From a virus, in IMG/VR virus record IMGVR_UViG_3300021137_000001, positions 248,001 through 312,000 of that record: a stretch of DNA of 64,000 nt; one strand, written 5' to 3'. The notes under the pieces were generated by a model that searched no databases, was not told the DNA's origin, and saw nothing but the letters and a program-made list of their open reading frames with translations. This document shows, one piece after another, positions 45,301 to 51,987 of this stretch (positions are counted from its first letter, which is position 1; each line of letters begins with the position of its first letter). The position numbers and the translations under genes are program-made.

Positions 45301-45983
45301 GCCCCATTGTTAACAACACCAAATACATCGCGTGTACTGATTGTTGGGGTTGCATTCACTAAACCATCTACTCCCGGTTCAGTTTGTATCCAAAAGCCTG
45401 CGCCCATTTGATCTACATTAAATGTGTAGCTTCCGCCACGTGCAAGTGTTAGTGTGTTTTTTACTAATCCGCCTGTTGTAAAATCATAACGTGAAGTATT
45501 CCCATTACGAACAACGTCAAATGTTCGTGTTAACTCAACTCCACCAGTATTAACATCTACTGGGTCCGGGCCATTAGCAAGCCAATAGTATTGACTAAAG
45601 TTAACAAATTTATCAAATGATATTAGTGGAGCAAAACTATAGTATTCGCCGTCAAACATTCTGTTATGATTGCTGGCTAAACCACTATAGTAATCAATTT
45701 TATTTAATACATCAATATAGCTAGCAAAGAATGTAATTTCATTTTGTTCATCACGTACAACAATGCTTGGCTCAAGTTGATACTTTTGTCTTTCGGCTGA
45801 GCTCTCGATAACATAGCTATCTTTACTCTTATATGTAGGAGCAAACGTTCTTCCGATATAACCATATATGTTTCTTAAATTAGGTTCAGTTACTAACTGA
45901 TCTAACGTAGCAGACAAAAACTTATTGTTAGTGTCTGTTTGAAATATGGTAGGAAGAAAATTGGAGGTCTTTTTTGTCGCCAT
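33393..45983 (-). CDS. Giant virion structural protein with FG-GAP-type repeats, 4196 aa
   Basis: The N-terminus (YIGRTFAPTYKSKDSYVIE, then SIVVRDEQNEITFFASYIDVLNKIDYY) resembles the start of very large structural proteins of marine T4-like phages. From about residue 2190 to 2900 there are at least six repeats of FG-GAP/beta-propeller form (DGFGTSV, RFGSSIAFD...YIGAPG, NFGSALDAS...GVGAP, QFGTAL...YVGAP, KFGSAIDV...IASAP), each ending in YVY-like strands. Near residues 3570-3630 two GSGY repeats occur (ENAGSGYTAEP, KNGSGYYTTP). The protein is acidic-neutral, Asn/Thr-rich, with hardly any Cys. It lies between gp6 and the fibres, so it is probably a baseplate-attached or long-fibre protein. Confidence 0.78.
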   Translation of the reverse strand: MATKKTSNFLPTIFQTDTNNKFLSATLDQLVTEPNLRNIYGYIGRTFAPTYKSKDSYVIESSAERQKYQLEPSIVVRDEQNEITFFASYIDVLNKIDYYSGLASNHNRMFDGEYYSFAPLISFDKFVNFSQYYWLANGPDPVDVNTGGVELTRTFDVVRNGNTSRYDFTTGGLVKNTLTLARGGSYTFNVDQMGAGFWIQTEPGVDGLVNATPTISTRDVFGVVNNGAEAGTVTFNVPQANAQDRYVLMNVVANVEYALPIAYSEIQNQYLSQFIALYPQYAGLTGQLDGKTMIFVNQELLTNAGEAAWTMPEVIDPNTSLVIPGYDAGTIIPDAQRFGVWRVQFTDAAAFDPLIRLVHVQDVLLNEKVYIKSGLMNANKEFFKDYDDFLHVVPVISSIQNTLYFQDGVNPAIYGTIKLVDIAGWDIDIEVDILGKTTYTSPNGIIFTSGLKVKFGTDVTPTTYQNKEYYVEGVGAPSGIRLVDVTLLVTPELYNDELALNYPTGLPGNIPNANYITINRASKDLNAWSRNNRWFHRDVINATADYNNVQVTYDQTHRAQRPIVQFEADIQLFNAGRIGKTPITILDTTTRDAFNELEGQVLTVAFGVTLVDGMRVIFANDIDPLVRNKIYVLSLVQTAVDINGTPSGPIYVNLNLAADSAIEIYDTVVVTEGAYKGTQWWYDGAQWLESQQKIALQQDPLFDVLDLAGTSFATYPRSTFAGTKLFGYNRTSTSTVVDTVLKFPLKYRTFQAQGDIEFSNYFDADTYNYVVDQVTHTPAVATGFVQKIVDRYTLAPRNNWATVVEPTTQYQLITYIYDGINSPFKIDVAIAPETTIPHVKVYKNNTYLKTTQWSISNGALTLVTAPALSDKIDILVYSYEVSKLGQYQVPTNLDLNAQNIDLTSLTLGQIRNHLVALSQNSTEVAGDILGQSNLRDIEITAQGGNILQHAAPVSNAALFLLNDSTNFIDATRYAQQEYARFKNKFLELSATLTGIQPTDPIASVDLIITEINKIKNKSFPWYYSDMVPFGTLQNTVTYSIFDPLVRSYEITNVFDTYILSNLAVLVYLNDVQLIAINDYTFDTTRPGITFTDAVILLVGDVVKFVEYQDTNGCYIPETPTKLGLFPRYIPEIFLDDTYRTPINVIRGHDGSITPAFEDYRDSFLLELEKRIYNNIKLPDVGSYQDIFEIVPGKFRNSYYSLAEANQLISKSFLIWIGNNKIDYTVNDTFQSNDPFTWNYSRFVDRLDGEALPGSWKACYEYYYDTIRPHTSPWEMLGFTAMPLWWEAEYGPAPYTGGNKLLWDDLEAGMVRSGIRVGVDTNFARPGLSTVIPVDVNGFLLSPAAIMTANFTSSRAATAWAMGNFGPVETAWRNSSDYAFAAQQALALAKPARYFGLLMDNSRYTRNYVLNQYLTDTNDHIKQTSLTFNGDASSGTLVRTAGYINWIADYLVSQGINPSTVITPLLKNYQVNLAYKMAGFSDQKYLQVLAEQSSPTSTNDSIIIPNENYNVHLYKSTPVQKIVYSSVIIEKTSNGYSVRGYNLANPYFTIIPSVVNSNGYKITVLDQSVTVFKDYQNLKLTVSYGYEFNSLQQIADFLISYERHLVAQGFTFNDTDETLNELRNFKLSAKEFLFWAQQGWATGSIIVLSPVANVLNAITIGAITDGITDTQYGSKVLDQNFNLVKNVNYNVLRSPTAFKLTLTNDAVVGYAELNLVQYEHVLVFDNTTVFNDIIYKPELGNRQFRLKLIGQKTADWDGSLSAPGFMYNSGNVPAWVGSKDYLKGDLVQYKNQYYVALQNVVASIEFVFAYWKTIAASELKKGLLPNFATIATKSQAYYDSYTNFKDADQIKYSHGLIGFKPRQYLADLGLSDTTQIELYKGFIKQKGSANAINQLTSAEFNNLNSAITFYEEWAIRVGEYGALDTNPYLEIALDEKAFGVNPATAQFVAGADSIDGNGVTIFNKSQLYKSTEQFNGKIALNRNDNSDYSNDIPGAGYVNIDDVNTTIFDLANFVNLDDRLSTMGSGYTIWCARDFAQQWNIYRITETNNQTILVSNSLGGYITFTTALPHAFVVGDVFMTRNFNAAFDGFYQVDTVVDLNNILVKYTGNTSKLDTISGNGLLFSLDSLRFTYMEDSRNYLPPHGWHVGEKIWIDDDAATTIGQGQPAETPTNTWKVYEKTHPWNIKQSLIKGQTEYTANDGFGTSVRMSADGLIAATGTPLSASTGTVSTFAKGHTGEFTQQFTISPDAANTREYGHSIDFATNLLAVGAPGGNSNTGYVYVYSNPVATTSFNRAQVIVGNIVSGDRFGSSIAFDEHGTWLYIGAPGNNKVYVYGLNKFVSKQQTIISVNDQTILTLSGNITANAGAIITQTSSDASVVLLESVTNWAALKVSSLTNIIVGNITATILVDGIDSTKYALASSSLSITNTLNTVFTPDVADDANSLLITTSNKTYIPNIDYTVLGNVVTFAANIVQNDISIVQQPYYTRVTTLTGNASSNFGSALDASWDGAQLGVGAPLDSSNGLTNAGAVYVYDRVIEAFNSTGTSDYITDSNIGPVHRVTIDNIETTDYFVVGTNTIRFITPPAVGQIIFVEVNQFNLLEVLTGDAPVAQAQFGTALTICSNNCAIYVGAPYYNSGTAYNTGAVFKFHNRGRLYGTNIGYVHNPVFTPGNTIRLDNFSIEVQPLHVDHIDPITLAPVLMSSLDSLVYDINAANLLGVTAANENGYLLLLSDKTVAKNRLRILSGQPSGATGVYAAAGMKIFAEMQIIVNPYHTPGEYFGSKVILASNAYMLVISSERGTTRTYTIIDTDATTFDNNSTSLFDSIVGSGSVYIYELYDDPRDAFTHPGRYAFCQQLNTGDLNIGDKFGSAIDVVGGYIIASAPSDDTILTDAGSVYLFENPLHTRGWNLIRYQQPTVDVEAINRIYVYSNLSNTILSSLEFIDPAKGKILGRADQEISYKTGFDPAVYNRGTNSAVSLNNSIYWSSNQLGNVWWDLTQLSYIDYEQDTLTYRSINWGRLFPGSTVEVLEWVESTVLPSAYVASGADGIPKYADNSAYVELVFVDPVTNIISIKYYYWVKNKTTVDPNNSTRKLPIVAVQDIIANPKNQGIPYAAIIQDNALAVYNVSPYLSSQNTILHLDYNTIKNTNIIHSEYELVQKGNADSIISPKIINKLIDSLAGVDIMGAVVPDPTLSLADRFGLGTRPRQSVFSDRMPALTNLVDYVNSVLITKPIAREYDLTMLNSSEPQPSAKLGEYDQKIATDAELAYIDTVTLATGYKVLVDQDTTQDNLWVVYELSMSKTWEISRVQSYKTNLYWHYVDWYAAGYSIADQITYVVPTLVDALKLSVAPGNEILVRVSNGGSHGWSLIVVNSNLSFSVVGIQNGTVQLDTSIGNFADNELGFGNQGFSSKRFDQNPNIEIRSILTALREDIFIGELAAEFNKLFFVMVNYLFNEQKYVDWIFKTSFISVIHQLRSLVQYPNYIKDNQTYYQDYITEVKPYATKLREYLISYNSTDEFAGSVTDFDLPAYYDTDMKVFRSPSGEQVAKDEALWQTAPYDQWYANRNHRVESILVENAGSGYTAEPIVTIVGVGTGATARAIINYDTGAVIRIDMIKNGSGYYTTPTVVLNGSNTTPATAYAVLKNNQVRSFDTTLKFDRISYTSSVKEWAANTSYTAGDIITHIGTLAGAKRQAFTVNANITTGSTFISNDYTVYNASNFTNANDRITGYYEPGATMPARDLKQLLRGIDYPGVQVQGLGFEQAPGFSGATPFDNGMFDNIQYAADGLPMLSDATVDSLIQSNYTDLALGTRAEDIDVVGGAYVDTYSSHAPEELVPGIVFDTLDMQVYTKINGNVDVIGYRMFSNMMREESYLRIATAHSTTLAANLHIGDTTIIVTNASLLSVPNLAGATPGVVFINGERITYYTINLIANTLGQIRRGTQGTSTPLMHVSGLRVVDASTSQLVPNATANSTMTLGTTTYSVTDTVSYYLDLSSRITANIGDVITQSILGASATISSVNTSTNIVLVTSNSTNPFRYLENDVKLSGNVTVVTGDIVTQGLTGANLYVTRDSATINTIAVSYNSMAKLVTGAGNIAINGVDSRVYPVTITTNPTVGSALIINGTSTGNVYPLSMTKAGLVGTAGTVTIAANVTLITANVWQNHGATTATDGTGFNGAITPQVLFLKNSTATLIAP

Positions 45984-46009
45984 GTTGTTATAATCTCAAG
46001 TGTTATATG

Positions 46010-46017
46010 TATTTAAG
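46010..46017 (-). promoter_or_regulatory. Late promoter of the giant gene
   Basis: CTTAAATA on the minus strand, followed by CATATAACA, identical over 14 bases (TTAAATACATATAA) to the plus-strand element at 62647. It overlaps the stop codon of gene 6. Predicted start near 46004. Confidence 0.6.
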
Positions 46018-49000
46018 CCAGAACAGTTTGGTTGATTTGTGCCGCGGTAATTGCAGTAATTATTTGCACATTATCAACAGTTGCTGCACTAACAATAATT
46101 TCATTGTATTCTGCATTAATTTGTAGCAAGCTACCAAATGTACTAGTTGCACTAAATGGTACAATAGTTATACTTGCAATGTTTGGGGCAAGTACACTAT
46201 GCAAATATGCACTTAATTCACTGAAGTAAAACGTTTCGCCAAAGTCCCAGTTTGCAACATCAAAGTAACTATTAATAGCAGCAATTACACTGGTTTTAAT
46301 ATCATTATCACTAATAACAATACTTGGATTTTTAACTACTTTAAATGTTGCTTGCAATGCTATCGGGGCTTTTGCTCCGAAGATTGGTTTAAACTTAGCA
46401 GGGTTGTAAATAATTGTATCTGTTAAACTCTTATAATTTTCCAGTGTTCCGAACTCTATACCCAATGATTCTACGCTCGGAGCAGTCGGCTCGACTATTG
46501 TATTAGTCGAATCTTGAATCCATGCTGTGTAATCAGTTGAGTATTGTTTTGTTAACAAGTATAAGTCAATAATATTATTTGGGCTAGGATCAATACGACG
46601 ATAGTTTGGACTGTTGTGTCTATACTGGAAGTAAATGTCTTGTCTACCAGTCTTAGCGGTATAATCAGTAACTAGATTTAACACGTATGCTGAACCAGTT
46701 ACAGTTAACTGATAGAATGCATTATCAGGAGCAATATAAAATAATTGCCCAGATGCATATAATGTTGCAGATATTTGTGCATCTCGCAATGTTAAATAAG
46801 TGGCATTAACAAGCGCATTACTAACTGGAGTTTGTGTTACAAAATTATCATATCCATAAGTAGCTTGAAAATATACATATTTGTTTGTTGTATCAATCGA
46901 TGGATTAACAATTAACTCAAATAGTTCTGGGTTATCCGGAATGCCATTACTATCAGCATCAGGAAATGTTATTAAAATTTTATTTGGATTTTCGTATCCA
47001 TCAACTTCGATGATATTTTTATATATGTACCATGTATAATCCAATGCAAGCGGATTAGCATCATCTGGATTAGCATTTACTTTTAATACCTTAACTTGAT
47101 CGTGTACAGTAAGTCCAGTCTTTGGATCGAATACTTTAACTGTATTGTCAAAGTAAAAATTAGTTTCTTTTACACTTTCAAATATATAGTTTAATCCTTG
47201 ATAGTAAACTGTATATGTTTGTCCTACTGTTTGGAATCGAATTAACCAGCTTGCATCTAATCCTTGACCGCTAGTATCGCCTGTGTATGCTAGACTAAAA
47301 TTCCCAGTATTTAAATCACCAGGTAAAATTAATACCCAACTTGTAGTATTAATGTCATAACGTAGTCCAAAATCTTCATATGCTTGTATATAGCCTACCA
47401 TAGAATCTACTAGAGTAATCGGAAAATCAACGTTGAACACTGCATAAACTGTAGTGGCAATTGCACCTTCTGGAACAATTTCATTTAATACAAGTGGGCC
47501 ACTTCCGTTAGACAAGTTACCTGTGCCGCCATTTGTGCCATCACCAACTAATTGTTGAACAGCCGCATAGATATAATATTTGTCGCCAGACTTGCTCGGT
47601 GTTCCAACCCGAATAATATTTCTCGCGTCGAAATAATTGCCTAGTCCTGCACTAAATTTAATAATAGCACTTTGCTTAATATATTTGTTATTGTTTTCTA
47701 CTGCACCATCTACTTGTAATATTGACCCTGCTTGATTATATAAGTAACCAGTAGATCCGTTTGCTATAGTAGTCGAATAATGCCAGTATGCATCACTAAT
47801 AGTAATCGCAGGATATTGACTATAGAAAAACTGTAGTGTTTCTTGTGCAGCCGCAACTGGTTTAACTTGATTATAAATTGCTTTGTAAATATCATTTTTT
47901 GTGTTATAATCAAACGAGAACGTATTAACGAATGGGTCGCGATATAACATACCATCTTCTGCAAAGATGTTAGTACTTGAATATTTTCCAGTTGTATCAA
48001 TAACATCTAAGTAACGACTGATACCGCTTGATGTACGATTAACTGCTTTAACTTTAAGCACATTACTAAACAACGTATAAGGAAGAATATTGTAATCTTC
48101 GCCTGTAACCATACGATCTTGTGTGTAATATTGTTGTGGTGCTTTTTGACGTATTTCCTCAAGTGTTTCACGTGAGCTAGCATTAGCAACTGTATAATGT
48201 AAACTAGCACGAACCGTTAAAGTTTCAACTCTACCAGAACGACTTGTATAGTTAATAGGCATAATAACACCCTGCATTTCATTTGGTGTAATTTTATAGT
48301 CTGCGCCGTTACTTACTCTATAATATAATCTGTAATTACCTTGTGGAATGTTAGCAAAACTGCCATCACCAAATGTTAAATCAACTTGGTCATTTGCGCG
48401 AGTATTAACTTGATACACAGTCTTGCTAGTACTCTTATTATAGATAACATTTGTGTTACCGACTGATGGAACTTGTGTCCATAATGTGTGTGGTAATCCT
48501 TGTCCGTCTAAACTATATAGCCATAGATCAGTATTATTAACATTATCTACATTAACACTATACACACGATTTGGAGTGCTTTCTTGGAAAGTAAAGTCGA
48601 GTGTCTTTAATTCGCCTTGTTTAAAGTATGTGAAGAAGCCTGTGTTTGCACTTGAATTTCCTAAATTATCATTTTTGTATAACAAATTAAATGGCTGATT
48701 TGGGCGAGGAGCGATTTCATATATATAAGTTTTACCTGCACTAGTAGGGCTAGTCATTTCAAACTTAGAAGTTGTTCCTTCTATACTGGCTGCAAAACTA
48801 TAGGTTGCAATAATACTCGAAACTAAATTAACTTGATATTCATCATTTGTAATTCCATTAATAATTTGACTATTGCTTGGTTTCCCAATCATTTGATTTG
48901 ATATTAATCCTGCATTAATTACCGCAGTGAATTGTTCCTGCCAGTTATCGTTGCCACTGTCTGCCCATGAAATTACCAAGCCTGCTAAATTAATGCCGTT

Positions 49001-49396
49001 GCTATCGTAAACAGTTTCGGTTGTACTTACACTATTAATTTTTAAAAAGCCGCTTGATGGAATATTACGTTTAGGGTTATAGCTAATTAGTTTAGCAAGT
49101 TTAAGAATACTATCACGACGTTGTGCAGTATCCATAAAGTTTTCACGTGCGTTTAAATCGCCACGGAAAGCAAGCGATTGGCCTAAGAATGCAACTAAGT
49201 CAATTAATGCAATGAACTCACTTGATTCAATAAAGTCGTTAAAATCTTCTGGGTAGTATAAGCGTAAATAATCAATCATTGACTTACGAAGTGTTTCGTA
49301 GTCATAGCTCTGAAAGTCCGCATTACGGAAGGTTTGATACAGTTTAGTCCAGTCTTCTGCAACTAGTAAACCTGTTTGTCGTGTAGTAATAGCCAT
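46013..49396 (-). CDS. 6: Baseplate wedge protein gp6
   Basis: 1127 residues. The N-terminal 120 residues carry the conserved gp6 pattern: RKSMIDYLRLYYPEDFNDF, then EFIALIDLVAFLGQSLAFRGDLNARENFMDTAQRRDS and AKLISYNPKRN. Gp6 dimers form the ring that holds the baseplate wedges together around the hub in T4. It is larger than T4 gp6 (about 660), as in marine T4-like phages, with an enlarged beta-rich middle. Gene 25 lies directly upstream, the usual T4-like arrangement. A strong late promoter precedes it. Confidence 0.9.
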   Translation of the reverse strand: MAITTRQTGLLVAEDWTKLYQTFRNADFQSYDYETLRKSMIDYLRLYYPEDFNDFIESSEFIALIDLVAFLGQSLAFRGDLNARENFMDTAQRRDSILKLAKLISYNPKRNIPSSGFLKINSVSTTETVYDSNGINLAGLVISWADSGNDNWQEQFTAVINAGLISNQMIGKPSNSQIINGITNDEYQVNLVSSIIATYSFAASIEGTTSKFEMTSPTSAGKTYIYEIAPRPNQPFNLLYKNDNLGNSSANTGFFTYFKQGELKTLDFTFQESTPNRVYSVNVDNVNNTDLWLYSLDGQGLPHTLWTQVPSVGNTNVIYNKSTSKTVYQVNTRANDQVDLTFGDGSFANIPQGNYRLYYRVSNGADYKITPNEMQGVIMPINYTSRSGRVETLTVRASLHYTVANASSRETLEEIRQKAPQQYYTQDRMVTGEDYNILPYTLFSNVLKVKAVNRTSSGISRYLDVIDTTGKYSSTNIFAEDGMLYRDPFVNTFSFDYNTKNDIYKAIYNQVKPVAAAQETLQFFYSQYPAITISDAYWHYSTTIANGSTGYLYNQAGSILQVDGAVENNNKYIKQSAIIKFSAGLGNYFDARNIIRVGTPSKSGDKYYIYAAVQQLVGDGTNGGTGNLSNGSGPLVLNEIVPEGAIATTVYAVFNVDFPITLVDSMVGYIQAYEDFGLRYDINTTSWVLILPGDLNTGNFSLAYTGDTSGQGLDASWLIRFQTVGQTYTVYYQGLNYIFESVKETNFYFDNTVKVFDPKTGLTVHDQVKVLKVNANPDDANPLALDYTWYIYKNIIEVDGYENPNKILITFPDADSNGIPDNPELFELIVNPSIDTTNKYVYFQATYGYDNFVTQTPVSNALVNATYLTLRDAQISATLYASGQLFYIAPDNAFYQLTVTGSAYVLNLVTDYTAKTGRQDIYFQYRHNSPNYRRIDPSPNNIIDLYLLTKQYSTDYTAWIQDSTNTIVEPTAPSVESLGIEFGTLENYKSLTDTIIYNPAKFKPIFGAKAPIALQATFKVVKNPSIVISDNDIKTSVIAAINSYFDVANWDFGETFYFSELSAYLHSVLAPNIASITIVPFSATSTFGSLLQINAEYNEIIVSAATVDNVQIITAITAAQINQTVLA

Positions 49397-49416
49397 ACTA
49401 TTTCCCTGTTATAATG

Positions 49417-49424
49417 TATTTATT
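49417..49424 (-). promoter_or_regulatory. Late promoter of gene 6
   Basis: AATAAATA on the minus strand, followed by CATTATAACAGGG; predicted start near 49411, 15 nt before the ATG at 49396. The downstream bases match the element at 56721 almost exactly. Confidence 0.75.
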
Positions 49425-49446
49425 TAAGGAAAAAGTGCGCAGTTTA

Positions 49447-49824
49447 TTAGCGGGCAGTAAGTGTTCTACTTTGATTATCGAATCGAAGATTCATTAAATT
49501 AGTTTGATTCGTTTGTAAATATCGTAATTCAAGTTCAATTTGTATACCTGTTTCAAACTCTGTAATTACAATATTATCAATAGCAACCCGTGGATCGTAA
49601 CTAGCAATTGCTTTTACATCTGCTGCAATGGCACTTCTAAGCGATTCAGTAAATGGATCGTATAATACATTCCAGATAATAGTGCCAAAATTTGGATTCA
49701 TCAATTTCTCGCCCTTGCGAATTTGAAAGTGATTCATTAAGTCTTGTTTAACTAGCTCAAAGTCAGTTAGACGAAACTTTTTGTCGCGTCCAACAGTTGA
49801 GAAACCTTTATAGAATATAGCCAT
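49447..49824 (-). CDS. 25: Baseplate wedge protein gp25
   Basis: 125 residues. The gp25/T6SS sheath-initiator (GPW) fold is indicated by KQDLMNHFQIRKGEKLMNPNFGTIIWNVLYDP, which includes the family-defining PNFGT/I-W segment. Gp25 links the wedge to gp53/gp6 and primes sheath polymerisation. Length is near T4 gp25 (132). It lies between gene 5 and gene 6. A GATAAATA element just before it would start RNA at the ATG itself. Confidence 0.92.
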   Translation of the reverse strand: MAIFYKGFSTVGRDKKFRLTDFELVKQDLMNHFQIRKGEKLMNPNFGTIIWNVLYDPFTESLRSAIAADVKAIASYDPRVAIDNIVITEFETGIQIELELRYLQTNQTNLMNLRFDNQSRTLTAR

Positions 49825-49829
49825 AATAA

Positions 49830-49837
49830 TATTTATC
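49830..49837 (-). promoter_or_regulatory. Late promoter just before gene 25
   Basis: GATAAATA on the minus strand, five bases from the ATG at 49824. It also overlaps the last codons of gene 5. AGGA is 11 nt from the ATG, so longer RNAs can be translated in the usual way. Confidence 0.5.
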
Positions 49838-51968
49838 CTGCTCTAAGTGCTGCTACTTTTGGTGCCATAACTGCAACGGCATATTTTCCTTTTTGGAAGT
49901 AACTTTCGCCGGATGTGCCATTATTAATATCTGAACCAACTCCTGTACGTGCAAATGTATTTGCTCCACCGGCGCCTAACATATGAGCTGCCATTAGTAA
50001 TCCACCAATTTCTTCATTTGATGTAGAAGTTGTAATTGCTTTTTTAGATACTAATATGTTATAGTTAGATTTAGTAAAGTTAAAAATTGCCTGCTCTTGT
50101 ATTGCTGGAGTATTAAGAAACTTATCTCGACTTAGCCCGCCTAGCCACATTGCATCATTGCCCAAACTTGCAGTGCCTTTACAGTTACTACTAACAAAGC
50201 CAGCAGTTTGTAATGCAGCATAGCCCATCTGATACTTGCCTAAGAATCCGCATTGATTAATTGCCATATACCCTGCTTGTCCATTTTGTAAGCGTGGAGA
50301 ATATGACTGTGGTACTTTACAATCTACACTCATCGGAGTTGCACCACTACTTTCACTTTTGGCAATTTGCGCTAGCAAAGCAATTACTTCATCTTTGCTT
50401 AACGGTCCTATCACACCAAGTCCATCAGCATTAATTAATTGATCTCTAACATTCGTATCAGTTAGTGTACCCGACACTCCTTTTAACTTTTTATACGCCG
50501 GAGTAAAACTAGTATCTGGTGTGCCCGGTGGAGTTGATACCGGTGCTGTTTCTTCAGTAGCCCTACCTCCACGATTAAATGGTTCGTGAGTCGGTGCTAC
50601 AGATACAATGGTTGACAATTTTTCAGATTGAGTGTATAATCCAGTACTACTAAGCGCCACATCAGTTAAACTATTTGGAGTTATTGGTGTCGGTGCAGTA
50701 ACAGGTGCACCAGCAACTGAATTTTGAAGTATTGTTCCGTTTAGTACTAGTTTACCACTTGCATTTATCGATACCGTTGCTGCATCAATATTATATGCAC
50801 CACCCGATTTAAATTCTATTCCACTTGCGCCTACACTTAGTTTGCCAGTCGATAGTAGATTAATACCCGCCGCATTAATTTGTAATTTATTGCCTGCGTT
50901 TATGTTAATATTATTAGTTGCATTAAGATTGATATTAGTATCTGAATGAATATTAACAGTACCCTCACTTCTTACATTAAATCCAGCTTTTGAATATATA
51001 TGCACTTGCCCATCATTTGATAACTCGATCCAACTTGTTCCGTCACTGTGTGCAATATATAAAGTGTTTTGTATATCGTTCATCATTATCTGATGCCCAG
51101 TCGCAGTACGTAATCTAATTAACTGATCTTCGCCTGTTACACTTCCGTCATCCATGACAAATGTGTGACCTCCTCGACGAGTTGTGTATCTATAATCATC
51201 TTCAGTAAGCGTACCTGCATTTACTTTAGCTAGAAATGCTGCAGGATTATCGGCAGGATCATCATACGGGCGACCTGGGGTACTAATACCAAATACAGTA
51301 CTTGGACTTTCGCGTTGACTACTACTAGAAATTGTGCCGCGAGCAGTATCTCTATCTAGTCCTTGCTTTTTTAATATATCATATTGTGGTTCGTGAATTG
51401 GTTTAGGATTACTAAAAAAGTTTGACTTTTGAGCAATAATAGGATCATTTTCATTAAATTCAACTACCGGAGCATTTGTTCCAGGTTGATATGATTGTTT
51501 AGTTGCATCATTTGCTCCAGATAAATCAACATTGACGCTACTTGCCAATCCTGGTAACATAGTTCTGCTTATATGTGAGTTAACACACGCAATAAAGTAT
51601 CCACGCAATGGGTCGCCGCCAATAAACATTACAATAACTTCTATACCAACATCAGGCGGAACCATCCACATACCATATGTATGTGGTACATTTCTAAATT
51701 TGTTGTCAGTATTAGGTAATTTATTTGCTGTTTTTGCAATATCTGTTGTACCCATAAATGGGCTTGCATAACTTACAGTACGCCAATTTTGCGGTTCATC
51801 AGGATTACCACCAAAGTCCGGAATCCAAACTTGAAGCCTACCGCAGCGGGTTGGGTCAAGATTATTTTTTACAACCCCTATATACGGATGTGGGTCAACT
51901 CTGGTTGCAGCAGCTTCTTCTTTACGCAACTGTTTACTAACTTTATTACCGACTCTATGATCTAACAT
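49833..51968 (-). CDS. 5: Baseplate hub/spike protein gp5-like with C-terminal lysis-type domain
   Basis: 711 residues. Residues about 25-130 form a gp5-type OB-fold (PYIGVVKNNLDPTRCGRLQVWIP, then PPDVGIEVIVMFIGGDP). Residues about 290-430 are a repetitive beta-helix spike (INIHSDTNINLNATNN, INAGNKLQINAAG). The last 180 residues look like a lysozyme/transglycosylase-type domain: SESSG with the candidate catalytic Glu, then GFLGKYQMGYAAL. In T4 the lysozyme sits between the OB-fold and the spike; here it follows the spike. Function: puncture the outer membrane and digest murein at injection. Confidence 0.83.
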   Translation of the reverse strand: MLDHRVGNKVSKQLRKEEAAATRVDPHPYIGVVKNNLDPTRCGRLQVWIPDFGGNPDEPQNWRTVSYASPFMGTTDIAKTANKLPNTDNKFRNVPHTYGMWMVPPDVGIEVIVMFIGGDPLRGYFIACVNSHISRTMLPGLASSVNVDLSGANDATKQSYQPGTNAPVVEFNENDPIIAQKSNFFSNPKPIHEPQYDILKKQGLDRDTARGTISSSSQRESPSTVFGISTPGRPYDDPADNPAAFLAKVNAGTLTEDDYRYTTRRGGHTFVMDDGSVTGEDQLIRLRTATGHQIMMNDIQNTLYIAHSDGTSWIELSNDGQVHIYSKAGFNVRSEGTVNIHSDTNINLNATNNININAGNKLQINAAGINLLSTGKLSVGASGIEFKSGGAYNIDAATVSINASGKLVLNGTILQNSVAGAPVTAPTPITPNSLTDVALSSTGLYTQSEKLSTIVSVAPTHEPFNRGGRATEETAPVSTPPGTPDTSFTPAYKKLKGVSGTLTDTNVRDQLINADGLGVIGPLSKDEVIALLAQIAKSESSGATPMSVDCKVPQSYSPRLQNGQAGYMAINQCGFLGKYQMGYAALQTAGFVSSNCKGTASLGNDAMWLGGLSRDKFLNTPAIQEQAIFNFTKSNYNILVSKKAITTSTSNEEIGGLLMAAHMLGAGGANTFARTGVGSDINNGTSGESYFQKGKYAVAVMAPKVAALRAG

Positions 51969-51987
51969 TATTTACTTCCTTATTTTA

